Below are positions 39,684 through 47,636 of a stretch of DNA of 64,000 bases, piece after piece. The stretch spans positions 148,767 through 212,766 of the forward strand of contig DBFBGR010000004.1 of assembly GCA_048201935.1 (NCBI GenBank). The letters are read 5' to 3'. How positions within the stretch are numbered: the first letter of the stretch is position 1; each line of letters starts with the position of its first letter. Both the position numbers and the translations under genes were made by a program. The notes under the pieces were generated by a model. That model was given only the letters and a program-made list of their open reading frames with translations, had not been told where the DNA came from and ran no database searches. Source of the DNA: MGBC124762 sp048201935 (GTDB lineage: Bacteria > Bacillota > Clostridia > Oscillospirales > Oscillospiraceae).

Positions 39684-40745
39684 ATGGACATCCGTGTAGA
39701 AAAAGCCGCCGCGTTGAAGGAACTGCCCGACCCCAGCACCCTAGTCTTCGGCAAGACCTTCACCGACCATATGTTCTTGATGAACTACGACGCCGGCCAG
39801 GGCTGGCACGACGCCCGGGTCGTCCCCTACGGCCCCATCCCTCTGGAGCCCTGCGCCATGGTGTTCCACTACGCCCAGGAGGTCTTTGAGGGCATGAAGG
39901 CCTACCGGGCCCCCGACGGCGGTGTGCGGTTGTTCCGGCCCGAGGAGAACGCCCGGCGGATGCAGGCCTCCTGCGAGCGTCTGTGCATTCCTCCCGTGGA
40001 TGTGGACGACTTTGTGGAGGCCGTCAAGGCCCTGGTGAAGCTGGAGGAGCGCTGGGTGCCCAATATGCCCGGCACGTCCCTCTATATCCGTCCCTTCGTC
40101 ATCGCCACCGACCCCTCTCTGGGGGTCCACGCCTCCCACAGCTATATTTTCTCCATCATCTGCTGCCCGGTTGGGGCCTACTACAAAGAGGGCATCAACC
40201 CCGTGAAGATCTACGTGGAGGACGAGGATGTCCGGGCCGTCAAGGGCGGCACGGGCTACACCAAGTGCGGCGGCAACTACGCCGCCTCCATCCGCGCCGG
40301 AGAGCGGGCCGAGGAGAAGGGCTTCTCCCAGGTCCTCTGGCTGGACGGCGTGGAGCGCAAGTATATCGAAGAGGTGGGCTCCATGAACGTCCTCTTTAAG
40401 GTGGACGGTAAGATCATCACCCCCAAGCTCACCGGCTCGGTCCTGCCCGGCATCACCCGCAAGTCCTGCCTGGACCTGCTGCGGGACTGGGGCTACGTGG
40501 TGGAGGAGCGGCTCATCACCGCCCAGGAGCTCTTTGATGCCGCCGCCGCCGGCAAGCTGGAGGAGGCCTGGGGCAGCGGCACCGCCGCCGTCATCTCCCC
40601 CATCGGCACCCTGGCCTGGGGGGATAAGAGCGTGGAGATCAACGCCGGCAAGATCGGCGACCTGAGCCAGAAGCTCTACGACACCCTCACCGGCATCCAG
40701 TGGGGCACCGAGCCCGACCCCTACGGCTGGAGCGTCCCGGTCTAA
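39684..40745 (+). CDS. ilvE: Branched-chain amino acid aminotransferase
   Basis: A cytoplasmic PLP enzyme that transfers the amino group between glutamate and the 2-oxo acids of leucine, isoleucine and valine. The 353-aa length fits the class IV aminotransferases of the longer BCAT type. Seen: the N-terminal FGKTFTDHMF, the VFHYAQEVFEGMKAYR substrate region, the PLP lysine in GYTKCGGNYAAS (K194), EEVGSMNVLFKVDGKI and SVLPGITRKS. The ATG has AGGAGGAAG just upstream. It has its own promoter and is followed after 3 bp by a small unknown gene that is probably co-transcribed. No other ilv or leu gene is nearby. Confidence 0.96.
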   Translation: MDIRVEKAAALKELPDPSTLVFGKTFTDHMFLMNYDAGQGWHDARVVPYGPIPLEPCAMVFHYAQEVFEGMKAYRAPDGGVRLFRPEENARRMQASCERLCIPPVDVDDFVEAVKALVKLEERWVPNMPGTSLYIRPFVIATDPSLGVHASHSYIFSIICCPVGAYYKEGINPVKIYVEDEDVRAVKGGTGYTKCGGNYAASIRAGERAEEKGFSQVLWLDGVERKYIEEVGSMNVLFKVDGKIITPKLTGSVLPGITRKSCLDLLRDWGYVVEERLITAQELFDAAAAGKLEEAWGSGTAAVISPIGTLAWGDKSVEINAGKIGDLSQKLYDTLTGIQWGTEPDPYGWSVPV

Positions 40746-40748
40746 GGT

Positions 40749-41060
40749 ATGACCTTTGTCAGCGAATTGACAGCGAAGGAGATCGCGGACCGGTTAGAAA
40801 AGCGAGGCTACCGCTGGGATAGAAAGCGGGACCGGATGGACTACTGGGACTGCTGCGGATTCTTCTACGAGCCGCTGCTTCTGGGCGGCTTTCGCATCGC
40901 CTACACCCGAGGCGAGTCCTTCGACATGATGGACGTCAGGATCGAGACGACCGAAGAGGGAAGCCTGTTGCGGGTGCGCAAGCCTTTGGGACACACCAAT
41001 GGCCGGAGAAATATGGCCTTGGAGATCATTGAGGAGCAGCTACTGCGCCGAGCGGACTAA
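40749..41060 (+). CDS. Small conserved-looking protein of unknown function
   Basis: 103 aa, beginning MTFVSELTAKEIADRLEKRG 3 bp behind the ilvE stop. The ribosome binding site is weak (TAAGG), so translation is probably coupled to ilvE. The protein is charged, with no signal peptide or membrane segment: an N-terminal amphipathic helix, a central aromatic part with the cysteine pair DCCGFFYEP, and a basic C-terminal helix. I do not recognise the family. Its last bases overlap tail-to-tail with the stop codon of a minus-strand gene (41057-41215). Confidence 0.65.
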   Translation: MTFVSELTAKEIADRLEKRGYRWDRKRDRMDYWDCCGFFYEPLLLGGFRIAYTRGESFDMMDVRIETTEEGSLLRVRKPLGHTNGRRNMALEIIEEQLLRRAD

Positions 41061-41215
41061 AACATGATATAATAAAGTAGGCCCAAACAGAGGGTGACAA
41101 AAGACACCACGAGCCATCGCACAGGTCGGGCGCTTCCGGGAATATCCACATAGAGCCCAAAGGCTACCATGAGAAAGACAATGCCGAGCAGAGAGGACAG
41201 CATCATAAAAAACAT
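41057..41215 (-). CDS. 52-aa two-helix membrane protein
   Basis: Read codon by codon on the minus strand from ATG 41215 to TAG 41057-41059. The product starts MFFMMLSSLLGIVFLMVAFG, has a short polar turn (DIPGSARPVR), then a second hydrophobic helix LVVSFVTLCLGLLYYI. AAAGGAGGAG lies 8 nt upstream of the ATG, and a TTGACG-N17-TATAGT promoter lies just behind that. Regulatory signals this strong make it a real small gene. Function unknown; two-helix hairpins of this size are often membrane-complex modulators or stress peptides, but nothing here decides that. The ilvE transcript, if it runs to the terminator at 41311-41337, is antisense to it. Confidence 0.75.
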   Translation of the reverse strand: MFFMMLSSLLGIVFLMVAFGLYVDIPGSARPVRWLVVSFVTLCLGLLYYIMF

Positions 41216-41239
41216 AGCCCAAACTCCTCCTTTGGTGAT

Positions 41240-41268
41240 ACTATAACCTAGATCCCTCTAAACGTCAA
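41240..41268 (-). promoter_or_regulatory. Minus-strand promoter for the 52-aa membrane protein
   Basis: On the minus strand: TTGACG (41268-41263), 17-bp spacer, TATAGT (41245-41240). Transcription should start near 41233, leaving a leader of about 18 nt that is mostly ribosome binding site. Confidence 0.75.
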
Positions 41269-41310
41269 GGGAGCGGCGGCTTGAAGAGGCGGCTCTGCCG
41301 GTATAAAAAA

Positions 41311-41337
41311 GGAACTCCCGGGGGAGTTCCTTTTTTT
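41311..41337. terminator. Rho-independent terminator between the ilvE group and pyrB
   Basis: Stem GGAACTCCC / GGGAGTTCC with a 2-nt centre, preceded by AAAAAA and followed by TTTTTTT, so it could work in both directions. On the plus strand it would stop transcripts coming from ilvE. Confidence 0.85.
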
Positions 41338-41376
41338 GTCCTGGGCCTTGTCCCAGGACGAAAAATATGGTATAAT
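41338..41376 (+). promoter_or_regulatory. pyrB promoter overlapping an inverted repeat
   Basis: TTGTCC (41348-41353), 17-bp spacer, TATAAT (41371-41376). The -35 box overlaps an 8-bp inverted repeat, GTCCTGGG-6 nt-CCCAGGAC (41338-41359), which could be an operator. The leader is about 30 nt and shows no attenuator structure. Confidence 0.7.
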
Positions 41377-41412
41377 AACATATTAGAAAATTCGTCGAAG
41401 GGAGGGGAAGGC

Positions 41413-42474
41413 GTGCGCCATCTGATCGACTTTGGAGACATGACCCGTGCCGAGTGGGACGCCTTATACGCACGCACCCAAGACATCATGGACCATCCGG
41501 CGGACTACCTGGACGCCTGCCGGGGCAAGGTCTGCGCCAGCCTCTTTTACGAGCCCTCCACCCGCACCAATTTCTCCTTCCAGACCGCCATGCTCCGCCT
41601 GGGGGGCACGGTCTTCGGTTTTGACGACCCCAAGAACTCCTCCACCGCCAAGGGTGAGAGTTTGAAGGACACGGTGAAGATGGTCTCGGGCTACGCCGAC
41701 GTGATCGTCATGCGCACCCCCTGGGAGGGCTCGGCCAAGGCGGCCTCGCTCTACTCCCACGTCCCCGTCATCAACGCCGGAGACGGCGGGCATATGCACC
41801 CCACCCAGACCATCGCCGACCTGACCACCATCCAACATCTGCGCGGCAGTGTGGACGGCCTGACCATCGGGTTGTGCGGCGACTTGAAAAATGGCCGCAC
41901 CGTCCACTCCCTCATCAAGGCCATGGCCAAGTTCCAAAATGTTCGCTTCTACCTCATCTCGCCCCGGGAGCTGACCCTGCCCGAGTACATGAAGGCTTTT
42001 ATGCGCGCCCATGATATGCCCCTCTTAGAGGTTACCGGGCTGGAGGCCATCATCCCTCAGTTGGACGTTTTGTACATGACCCGCATCCAACGCGAGCGGT
42101 TCGTGGACCCTGCGGAGTACGAGCGGTGCAAGGGGGTCTATATCCTCACCAAAAGCAAGCTCCAGCGGGGCAAGGCGGACCTTTTGGTCATGCACCCGCT
42201 GCCCCGGGTGGACGAGATCCACGTGGACGTGGACGACGACCCCCGGGCGGTCTACTTCCAGCAGGCCCGCTACGGGATGTTCGCCCGGATGGCCCTGCTG
42301 GCGGACCTGGCCAACCAGCCCCGGTGGGACAGCGTGCCCGCCGTGGACATCGCCGCGGCTCAGCGTTGCAAAAATCCCACCTGCATCACCCAGAGCGAAT
42401 GGTACCTGCCGCCCATGGACCGCCAGATCGAGGGCGTGGCCTGCTGCGGCTTTTGCGATAAGGCGCTGGAGTGA
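41413..42474 (+). CDS. pyrB: Aspartate carbamoyltransferase with a C-terminal zinc-ribbon tail
   Basis: Catalyses carbamoyl phosphate + aspartate to N-carbamoyl-aspartate, the committed step of pyrimidine synthesis, in the cytoplasm. GTG start behind GGAGGGG; 353 aa against about 305-310 for usual PyrB. Seen: the carbamoyl-phosphate loop FYEPSTRTNFSF, GDGGHMHPTQTI and HPLPRVDEI. The extra 40-odd residues carry C319-x4-C324 (CKNPTC) and C345-x2-C348 (CGFC). Their spacing resembles the zinc site of the regulatory subunit PyrI, but the PyrI allosteric (nucleotide-binding) domain is missing and no pyrI follows. The stop codon overlaps the comEC start by 4 nt. Confidence 0.95.
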   Translation: MRHLIDFGDMTRAEWDALYARTQDIMDHPADYLDACRGKVCASLFYEPSTRTNFSFQTAMLRLGGTVFGFDDPKNSSTAKGESLKDTVKMVSGYADVIVMRTPWEGSAKAASLYSHVPVINAGDGGHMHPTQTIADLTTIQHLRGSVDGLTIGLCGDLKNGRTVHSLIKAMAKFQNVRFYLISPRELTLPEYMKAFMRAHDMPLLEVTGLEAIIPQLDVLYMTRIQRERFVDPAEYERCKGVYILTKSKLQRGKADLLVMHPLPRVDEIHVDVDDDPRAVYFQQARYGMFARMALLADLANQPRWDSVPAVDIAAAQRCKNPTCITQSEWYLPPMDRQIEGVACCGFCDKALE

Positions 42475-44735
42475 GCGCCCCGCGCCGGGGCCTGTGGCTC
42501 TTTTCCGCTTTTAGCGCGGCCACCTTTGCCGCCGTCTATTTCCTGCCGCCTGGATGGTGGGCGATCTTGGGGCTTGGACTGCTGCTCCCGGCGGGGCTCT
42601 CCGTCTGGCGCAGGCTTCGCCCGGTCGCCCTTTTGTGCCTGGGCGCGGCCGCCGCGCTATTGTGGTGCGGGGCCTTCCGGGCGGTCTTTCTTGCCCCGGC
42701 GGAGAGCCTGGACGGCCGCCGGTGCGCCGTCACCGCCGTGGCCAGCGAGCGGGCCTACGCCACCGACTACGGCGTGAGCCTCCCTTGCTGGGTGACCGGC
42801 CAGGGCGCGCCGGTGAAGGCCACCCTCTACGGCGGCGCTGAGCTGCTGGAGCTGGACCCAGGAGACAGTGTTACCGCCGTGTGCGACTGCACCCAGACCG
42901 CCCTCCGGGAGGAGAGCCGCTTTTCCGCCGCCGCTACCCGGGGCGTATTTCTCACCCTGAAGCCCCGGGGAGAGCTGGAGGTGGAGCACGCCGGGGCCGC
43001 GCCCTGGTGGTGCGTGCTCACCTACTGGGGCCAGAGGCTCTCCGCCTCCATCCAGACCGTTTTCCCTGCCGATGTGTCGGGGCTGCTGGCGGCCCTGGTC
43101 ACCGGGGACAAGACCGCTTTGGACCCGGGCCTTCGCACCGACCTGGCCCGGGCGGGCGTGGTCCATCTGGTGGCGGTCAGCGGGATGCACGTGTGCTTTT
43201 TGGTGAGCTTTTTGACCCTCTTTACCGGCCTGGACCCCAGGCGGCGGTTCTGGCTGTGCGCGCCGGTGGTGGTCTTCTTTGCCCTGGCGGTGGGGGCTAC
43301 GCCCTCAGTGCTGCGGGCGTGTATCTTCCAACTGGCCTTTTTGCTGGCCGAGCTGACGGCCAGGGAGGAGGACCGCTGGACCACCATCACCGCCGCCCTG
43401 GCCCTTTTGTTGCTGATCGACCCCTTCTCGGCGGCCAACGTGGGACTGCAGATGTCCTTCGCCGCGGTCATGGGCATCGTGGTGGTCACGCCCCGGGCCT
43501 TCGCGGGGCTAAACCGCTTTCTTTTGCCGGGGGAGGGCAAGTGGATAAATGGCGGAAATCGCCTGTTGCTGCGGTTTTACCAGCTCTTTTCCGCCTCCTT
43601 AGGGGCCATGGTCTTCACTCTGCCCCTGTCCGCTTATTACTTTGGGACCATCTCCCTTTTGGCCCCGCTGACCAACCTTTTGGTGCTGCCGGTGGCCTCG
43701 GCGCTCTTCGCCGGGACACTGGTGGTGGGCCTTGTGGGGATGCTCTGGCCCGGCCTGGCGGCGGTGCTTGGCCTGCCCCTTGGCTGGCTTGGACGGTATG
43801 TGGCCCTTGTGGCCCAAGGCTTTGCCGCCTTCCCCTACTGCGCGGTCTCCTGCCAGGGGTACTATCCCGTCGCCCTGGCCGGGGGCTACGGCCTGACCCT
43901 CACCGCTCTTTGCTGGCGAAGCCAGCGCCGCCGTGGCTGGCTCTTTTTGCTCTGCGGCCTTGTGATGGTCCTGACCGCTGTGGGGGCCACTCGGTGGAGC
44001 TTTTCCTCTGCGCCGCTGACGCTGACGGTGCTGGACGTAGGCCAGGGTCAGAGCGTGCTCCTCCACTCCCAGGGCGAGACCGCCCTCGTCGACTGCGGCG
44101 GCAACGCAAGCGACGATCCCGGCGACCTCTGCGCCAACTACCTGGGCGACCGGGGCGTGACCACCCTGGACACCCTGATCCTGACCCACTACCACGCCGA
44201 CCACACAAGCGGCCTGGACGCGCTGTTTCGCCGCCTGACCATCCGAGCGTTGGTCCTGCCCACCATGGACCAGGACCAGGAGACCCAGGCCCACATCATG
44301 GACCTGGCCCGGGCAGAGGGCGCGGCGGTGACCTGGCTGGAGGAGGATACCCACCTCTCCCTGGGCGCGGCCCGGCTCACCGTCTTCGCGCCTTTGGGCG
44401 ACGGCGGGGCCAACGAGGAGGGCGCCAGCGTCCGGGTCCGCTGGGGTGATTACGCCGCCCTCATCACCGGCGATATGAACGCCGTAGTGGAAAAGGCCCT
44501 GGTGGACCACGCCGAGCTGGGCCGCTGCCAGGTGCTGGTGGCGGGGCACCACGGCTCCAACTACGCCTCGTGCGACACGCTGCTGAACGCCATCCACCCC
44601 GAGACCGCCCTCATCTCCGTAGGCCGGAACCCCTATGGCCACCCCGGACCTGAGACCCTGGAGCGTCTGGCGGCAAGGGGCGTGGCCGTCCGCCGCACCG
44701 ACCAAGAGGGTACGCTCACCGTTCGTTTCCGCTAA
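42471..44735 (+). CDS. comEC: ComEC/Rec2 competence channel with metallo-beta-lactamase domain
   Basis: Inner-membrane channel that takes single-stranded DNA into the cytoplasm during transformation. 754 aa, GTG start in a GTGA overlap with pyrB (translational coupling). Order: two N-terminal hydrophobic helices, an OB-like soluble part (about 80-170), the multi-helix competence domain with the conserved LVAVSGMHVCFL (near residue 235), further membrane helices to about 510, then a metallo-beta-lactamase domain starting VLDVGQGQSVLLHSQG with the metal motif THYHADH (about 571-577) and AGHHGSN. Full-length by comparison with the family. No other competence gene lies in the window, so natural transformation cannot be concluded. 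Confidence 0.93.
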   Translation: MSAPRRGLWLFSAFSAATFAAVYFLPPGWWAILGLGLLLPAGLSVWRRLRPVALLCLGAAAALLWCGAFRAVFLAPAESLDGRRCAVTAVASERAYATDYGVSLPCWVTGQGAPVKATLYGGAELLELDPGDSVTAVCDCTQTALREESRFSAAATRGVFLTLKPRGELEVEHAGAAPWWCVLTYWGQRLSASIQTVFPADVSGLLAALVTGDKTALDPGLRTDLARAGVVHLVAVSGMHVCFLVSFLTLFTGLDPRRRFWLCAPVVVFFALAVGATPSVLRACIFQLAFLLAELTAREEDRWTTITAALALLLLIDPFSAANVGLQMSFAAVMGIVVVTPRAFAGLNRFLLPGEGKWINGGNRLLLRFYQLFSASLGAMVFTLPLSAYYFGTISLLAPLTNLLVLPVASALFAGTLVVGLVGMLWPGLAAVLGLPLGWLGRYVALVAQGFAAFPYCAVSCQGYYPVALAGGYGLTLTALCWRSQRRRGWLFLLCGLVMVLTAVGATRWSFSSAPLTLTVLDVGQGQSVLLHSQGETALVDCGGNASDDPGDLCANYLGDRGVTTLDTLILTHYHADHTSGLDALFRRLTIRALVLPTMDQDQETQAHIMDLARAEGAAVTWLEEDTHLSLGAARLTVFAPLGDGGANEEGASVRVRWGDYAALITGDMNAVVEKALVDHAELGRCQVLVAGHHGSNYASCDTLLNAIHPETALISVGRNPYGHPGPETLERLAARGVAVRRTDQEGTLTVRFR

Positions 44736-44764
44736 CCATATCACCCACGAAAGGAGGCTTCCCC

Positions 44765-45796
44765 ATGCCGCCCAAAAAGCCCGACCAGTCATCGCTGAAG
44801 ACCCTGAAGGCCCAGCTCAAGGAAAAGACCCTGGGCCAGCTCTATGTGTTCCACGGCGAGGAGGCCTACCTCCGGGACTACTACCTGAGCCGCATCCAAG
44901 AGCAGCTTTTGGAGCCGGGGATGGAGACCTTCAACTGTAAACGCCTGGAGGGCAAGGACGTGACCGTCCGGGACATCACCGCCGCCTGCGACTGCCTGCC
45001 TATGATGGCCCAGCGGACGGTGGTGCTGGTGACCGATTTCGACCTTTACAAGCAAAACGAGGCCGACCGGGAGGCCCTGATGGCCTACTTCGCAGACCTG
45101 CCCGAGTACCTGTGCCTGGTCTTTGTCTACGACGTGCTGCCCTACAAGCCCGACGCCCGGACCAAGCTGGCGGCCAGCCTGAAGGACCACGGCCTGGTGG
45201 TGGAGTTCCCCCGCCAGGAGCAGGGGGACCTGGTGGACTGGATCGTCCGCCGCTTCAAGGCCACCGGCCACGACATCGACTCCGAGCAGTGCAAGTACCT
45301 CATCTTCCTCTGCGGCGATCTGATGCACGACCTGGCCAGCGAGATCGGCAAGATCGGGGCCTACGCCAAGGCCCGGCGGGTCACCCGGGAGGACATCGAC
45401 GCCGTGGCCACCCGGAGACTCGACGCGGTGGTCTTCCAGCTCACCGACCACCTCAGCGCGAAAAATTACGACAAGGCTATGGCCACGCTGTCCGACCTCC
45501 TCCATATGCAGGAGGTGCCCTATGTGATCTTGGGGGCCCTGGGCAAGTACCTGCGGCAGCTCTACGCTGCCCGGGTGGCCCTGGACAGCCGCCACACCGC
45601 CGATGATCTGGCCGCTCTTTGGAAAATGCACCCCTATCCCGCCTCCAAGCTCATGTCCGCCGCTCAGCGGGTGAGCCTGAGCTGGTGCCGCCAGGCCCTG
45701 GAGGCCGCGGCGGCGGCGGACCTAGAGCTGAAATCCACCGGCAACCGCCCCCAGGACGTGCTCACCGGCCTTGTGCTCAAGCTGGCCCATGGGTAA
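44765..45796 (+). CDS. holA: DNA polymerase III subunit delta
   Basis: Clamp-loader subunit that opens the beta sliding clamp. 343 aa, the usual size. The N-terminus has the family signature LYVFHGEEAYLRDYYLSRI, a degenerate AAA+ nucleotide site typical of delta; LTDHLSAKNYDKAMATLSDL and an all-helical C-terminal domain follow. The ATG is preceded by AAAGGAGG. It lies 29 bp after comEC, a common arrangement in Firmicutes, and overlaps rnmV by 8 bp. Confidence 0.94.
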   Translation: MPPKKPDQSSLKTLKAQLKEKTLGQLYVFHGEEAYLRDYYLSRIQEQLLEPGMETFNCKRLEGKDVTVRDITAACDCLPMMAQRTVVLVTDFDLYKQNEADREALMAYFADLPEYLCLVFVYDVLPYKPDARTKLAASLKDHGLVVEFPRQEQGDLVDWIVRRFKATGHDIDSEQCKYLIFLCGDLMHDLASEIGKIGAYAKARRVTREDIDAVATRRLDAVVFQLTDHLSAKNYDKAMATLSDLLHMQEVPYVILGALGKYLRQLYAARVALDSRHTADDLAALWKMHPYPASKLMSAAQRVSLSWCRQALEAAAAADLELKSTGNRPQDVLTGLVLKLAHG

Positions 45797-46400
45797 AAGA
45801 GCGGTCCGGGAGGTCCTTCTGGTGGAGGGCAAGTACGACAAGAACACCCTGGCCCAGGTGGTGGACGGTCTCATTTTGACCACCGACGGCTTCGGGATAT
45901 TTAAGGACAAGGAAAAGACCGCCCTGCTGCGCCGCTTGGCGGCCCAGCGAGGGCTGGTGGTGCTCACCGACCCTGACGGCGCGGGCCTTGTCATCCGCAA
46001 TCACCTCAAGGGCATCCTGCCCCCCGAGCAGGTGAAGCTGGCCTACGTCCCCGCCGTCCCGGGCAAGGAGCGGCGCAAGCGCGCCCCGGGCAAGGAGGGG
46101 AAGCTGGGGGTGGAGGGCATGGACCCCGACACCCTGCTCCGAGCCCTGGATAACGCCGGAGTTACCTGGGAGGACGGGGGAGAGGCTGTCAAGGAAAAGC
46201 CCTTTACAAAGGCTGTGCTCTTCGACCTGGGCCTCACCGGCACGCCCCAGGCGCAAGCGCGCCGAAAGCGGCTCCAGCGGGCGCTGGGCCTGCCGGAAAA
46301 CCTTTCGACCAACGCCTTGATGGACGTGCTGAATTTGACCGCCACCGTGGAAGAGGTGGAAAAAATTCTGGATTGCGAAGACGGCGACACTGTACTATAA
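45789..46400 (+). CDS. rnmV: Ribonuclease M5
   Basis: Matures 5S rRNA in Firmicutes, acting with ribosomal protein L18. The ATG at 45789 gives MGKRAVREVLLVEGKYDKNT (203 aa); an in-frame start 18 nt upstream is less likely because the family begins close to the TOPRIM motif. Seen: the TOPRIM glutamate in VLLVEGKYD, the acidic motif VLTDPDGAGLVIR, and a C-terminal helical region with TPQAQARRKRLQRALGLPE. The start overlaps the end of holA; there is no strong ribosome binding site, so coupling is likely. Confidence 0.92.
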   Translation: MGKRAVREVLLVEGKYDKNTLAQVVDGLILTTDGFGIFKDKEKTALLRRLAAQRGLVVLTDPDGAGLVIRNHLKGILPPEQVKLAYVPAVPGKERRKRAPGKEGKLGVEGMDPDTLLRALDNAGVTWEDGGEAVKEKPFTKAVLFDLGLTGTPQAQARRKRLQRALGLPENLSTNALMDVLNLTATVEEVEKILDCEDGDTVL

Positions 46401-46401
46401 T
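46373..46401 (+). promoter_or_regulatory. Probable promoter for hemW inside the end of rnmV
   Basis: TTGCGA, a 17-bp spacer, TATAAT; the -10 box covers the rnmV stop codon. This would give a leader of about 30 nt and a separate transcript for hemW and the genes behind it. Confidence 0.6.
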
Positions 46402-46436
46402 TGGGACAGTTGATTTTTTGGAACGAGGTGGGGAAC

Positions 46437-47627
46437 TTGTCGGACAAGCTGGGCGTCTATATACACATCCCCTTTTGCAAGAGCAAGTGCGCCTATTGCG
46501 ATTTCTACTCCCTGGCGGGCCAGGAGGCGTGGCGGGAGCGTTACGCCCAGGCCCTGCGCACCCACATCGACGAGACCGCGCCCCAGGCCCGGGACTACCG
46601 GGTGGACACGCTCTACTTCGGCGGCGGCACGCCGCTGCTGTTGGGGGACAAGGCCCTGTGCGACACCCTGGCCTATGTGAAAAAGCGTTTTCATGTGGAA
46701 AAGGACGCGGAGATCACCGTGGAGGCCAACCCCGACTCGGTGGACCTGAAGGCCCTGAAGCGGTTGCGCCGTGCGGGCTTTGACCGTCTGAGCCTGGGGA
46801 TGCAGTCGGCCAGCGACGCCGAGCTCCAGGCCGTAGGCCGTCCCCACGACTTTGCCCAGACCCGCCAGGCGGTGGAGTGGGCCCGCAAGGCCAAGTTCAA
46901 AAATCTGAGCCTGGACCTCATTTACGGCCTGCCTGGCCAAACGATGGATAGCTGGAAGGCCACCCTGGCCGCCGCCGTGGAGCTGGGCCCCGAGCACATC
47001 TCGGGCTACGGGCTCAAGGTGGAGGAGGGCACGCCGCTATGGAGCAGGGTAGAGGCGGGGGAGACCCTGCCTGACGACGACTTCCAGGCCGACGCCTACC
47101 TCTACATGGTGGACTTTTTGGCCAAGCAGGGCTACGAGCAGTATGAGATCTCCAACTTTGCCAAGCCCGGCTACCGCTCCCGCCACAACCTGAAATACTG
47201 GCTAATGAAGCCCTACCTGGGCTTTGGCCCCGGGGCCCACAGCGATTTTGGCCAGCGGCGTTTTTCCTTTGTCCGGGACCTGGAGGGCTACATCCAGGGC
47301 GTGGAGGAGGGGGCGCGGCTGCTGGACGAGGACCAGAGCGTGCCCCACAGCGAGCGGGCCTCGGAGTACCTGATGCTCCGGTTGCGCACCACCCTGGGCA
47401 TCGAGGAATGGGAGTACCGAAGGGAATACTATATGGACTTCGAGGCGTTGACGCCGTTGCTGGGCGAGTATGAACGCCAGGGCTGGCTCTGCCGGGACCA
47501 GGGCCGCTGGCGGCTGACCCCCGAGGGCTTTTTGCGCTCCAACCAGCTCATCGGCCAGCTCTTGGAGGTCCAGGAGAAGGCCACCCTGCCCGCCACGCTG
47601 CGCTATTTGAACCGCACCCAACGATAG
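46437..47627 (+). CDS. hemW: Radical SAM heme chaperone HemW
   Basis: HemW-type radical SAM proteins bind heme and deliver it to respiratory enzymes; they are often mis-named coproporphyrinogen oxidase. A TTG start at 46437 follows GAGGTGG by about 5 nt; earlier in-frame TTG/GTG codons have no ribosome binding site. 396 aa. Seen: YIHIPFCKSKCAYCDF with C14, C18 and C21 for the 4Fe-4S cluster, FGGGTP for SAM, and the HNLKYW motif (HNxxYW) that separates HemW from HemN. The C-terminal HemN_C-like region is complete. The stop codon overlaps the ribosome binding site of the next gene. Confidence 0.92.
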   Translation: MSDKLGVYIHIPFCKSKCAYCDFYSLAGQEAWRERYAQALRTHIDETAPQARDYRVDTLYFGGGTPLLLGDKALCDTLAYVKKRFHVEKDAEITVEANPDSVDLKALKRLRRAGFDRLSLGMQSASDAELQAVGRPHDFAQTRQAVEWARKAKFKNLSLDLIYGLPGQTMDSWKATLAAAVELGPEHISGYGLKVEEGTPLWSRVEAGETLPDDDFQADAYLYMVDFLAKQGYEQYEISNFAKPGYRSRHNLKYWLMKPYLGFGPGAHSDFGQRRFSFVRDLEGYIQGVEEGARLLDEDQSVPHSERASEYLMLRLRTTLGIEEWEYRREYYMDFEALTPLLGEYERQGWLCRDQGRWRLTPEGFLRSNQLIGQLLEVQEKATLPATLRYLNRTQR

Positions 47628-47636
47628 GAGGAAGCT

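Noticed and set aside
41040..41222. A 60-codon minus-strand frame here (MGYVFYDAVLSARH...)
   Set aside because: It is a different frame of the same stretch that encodes the 52-aa membrane protein; only the latter has the ribosome binding site at proper distance and a coherent two-helix product.
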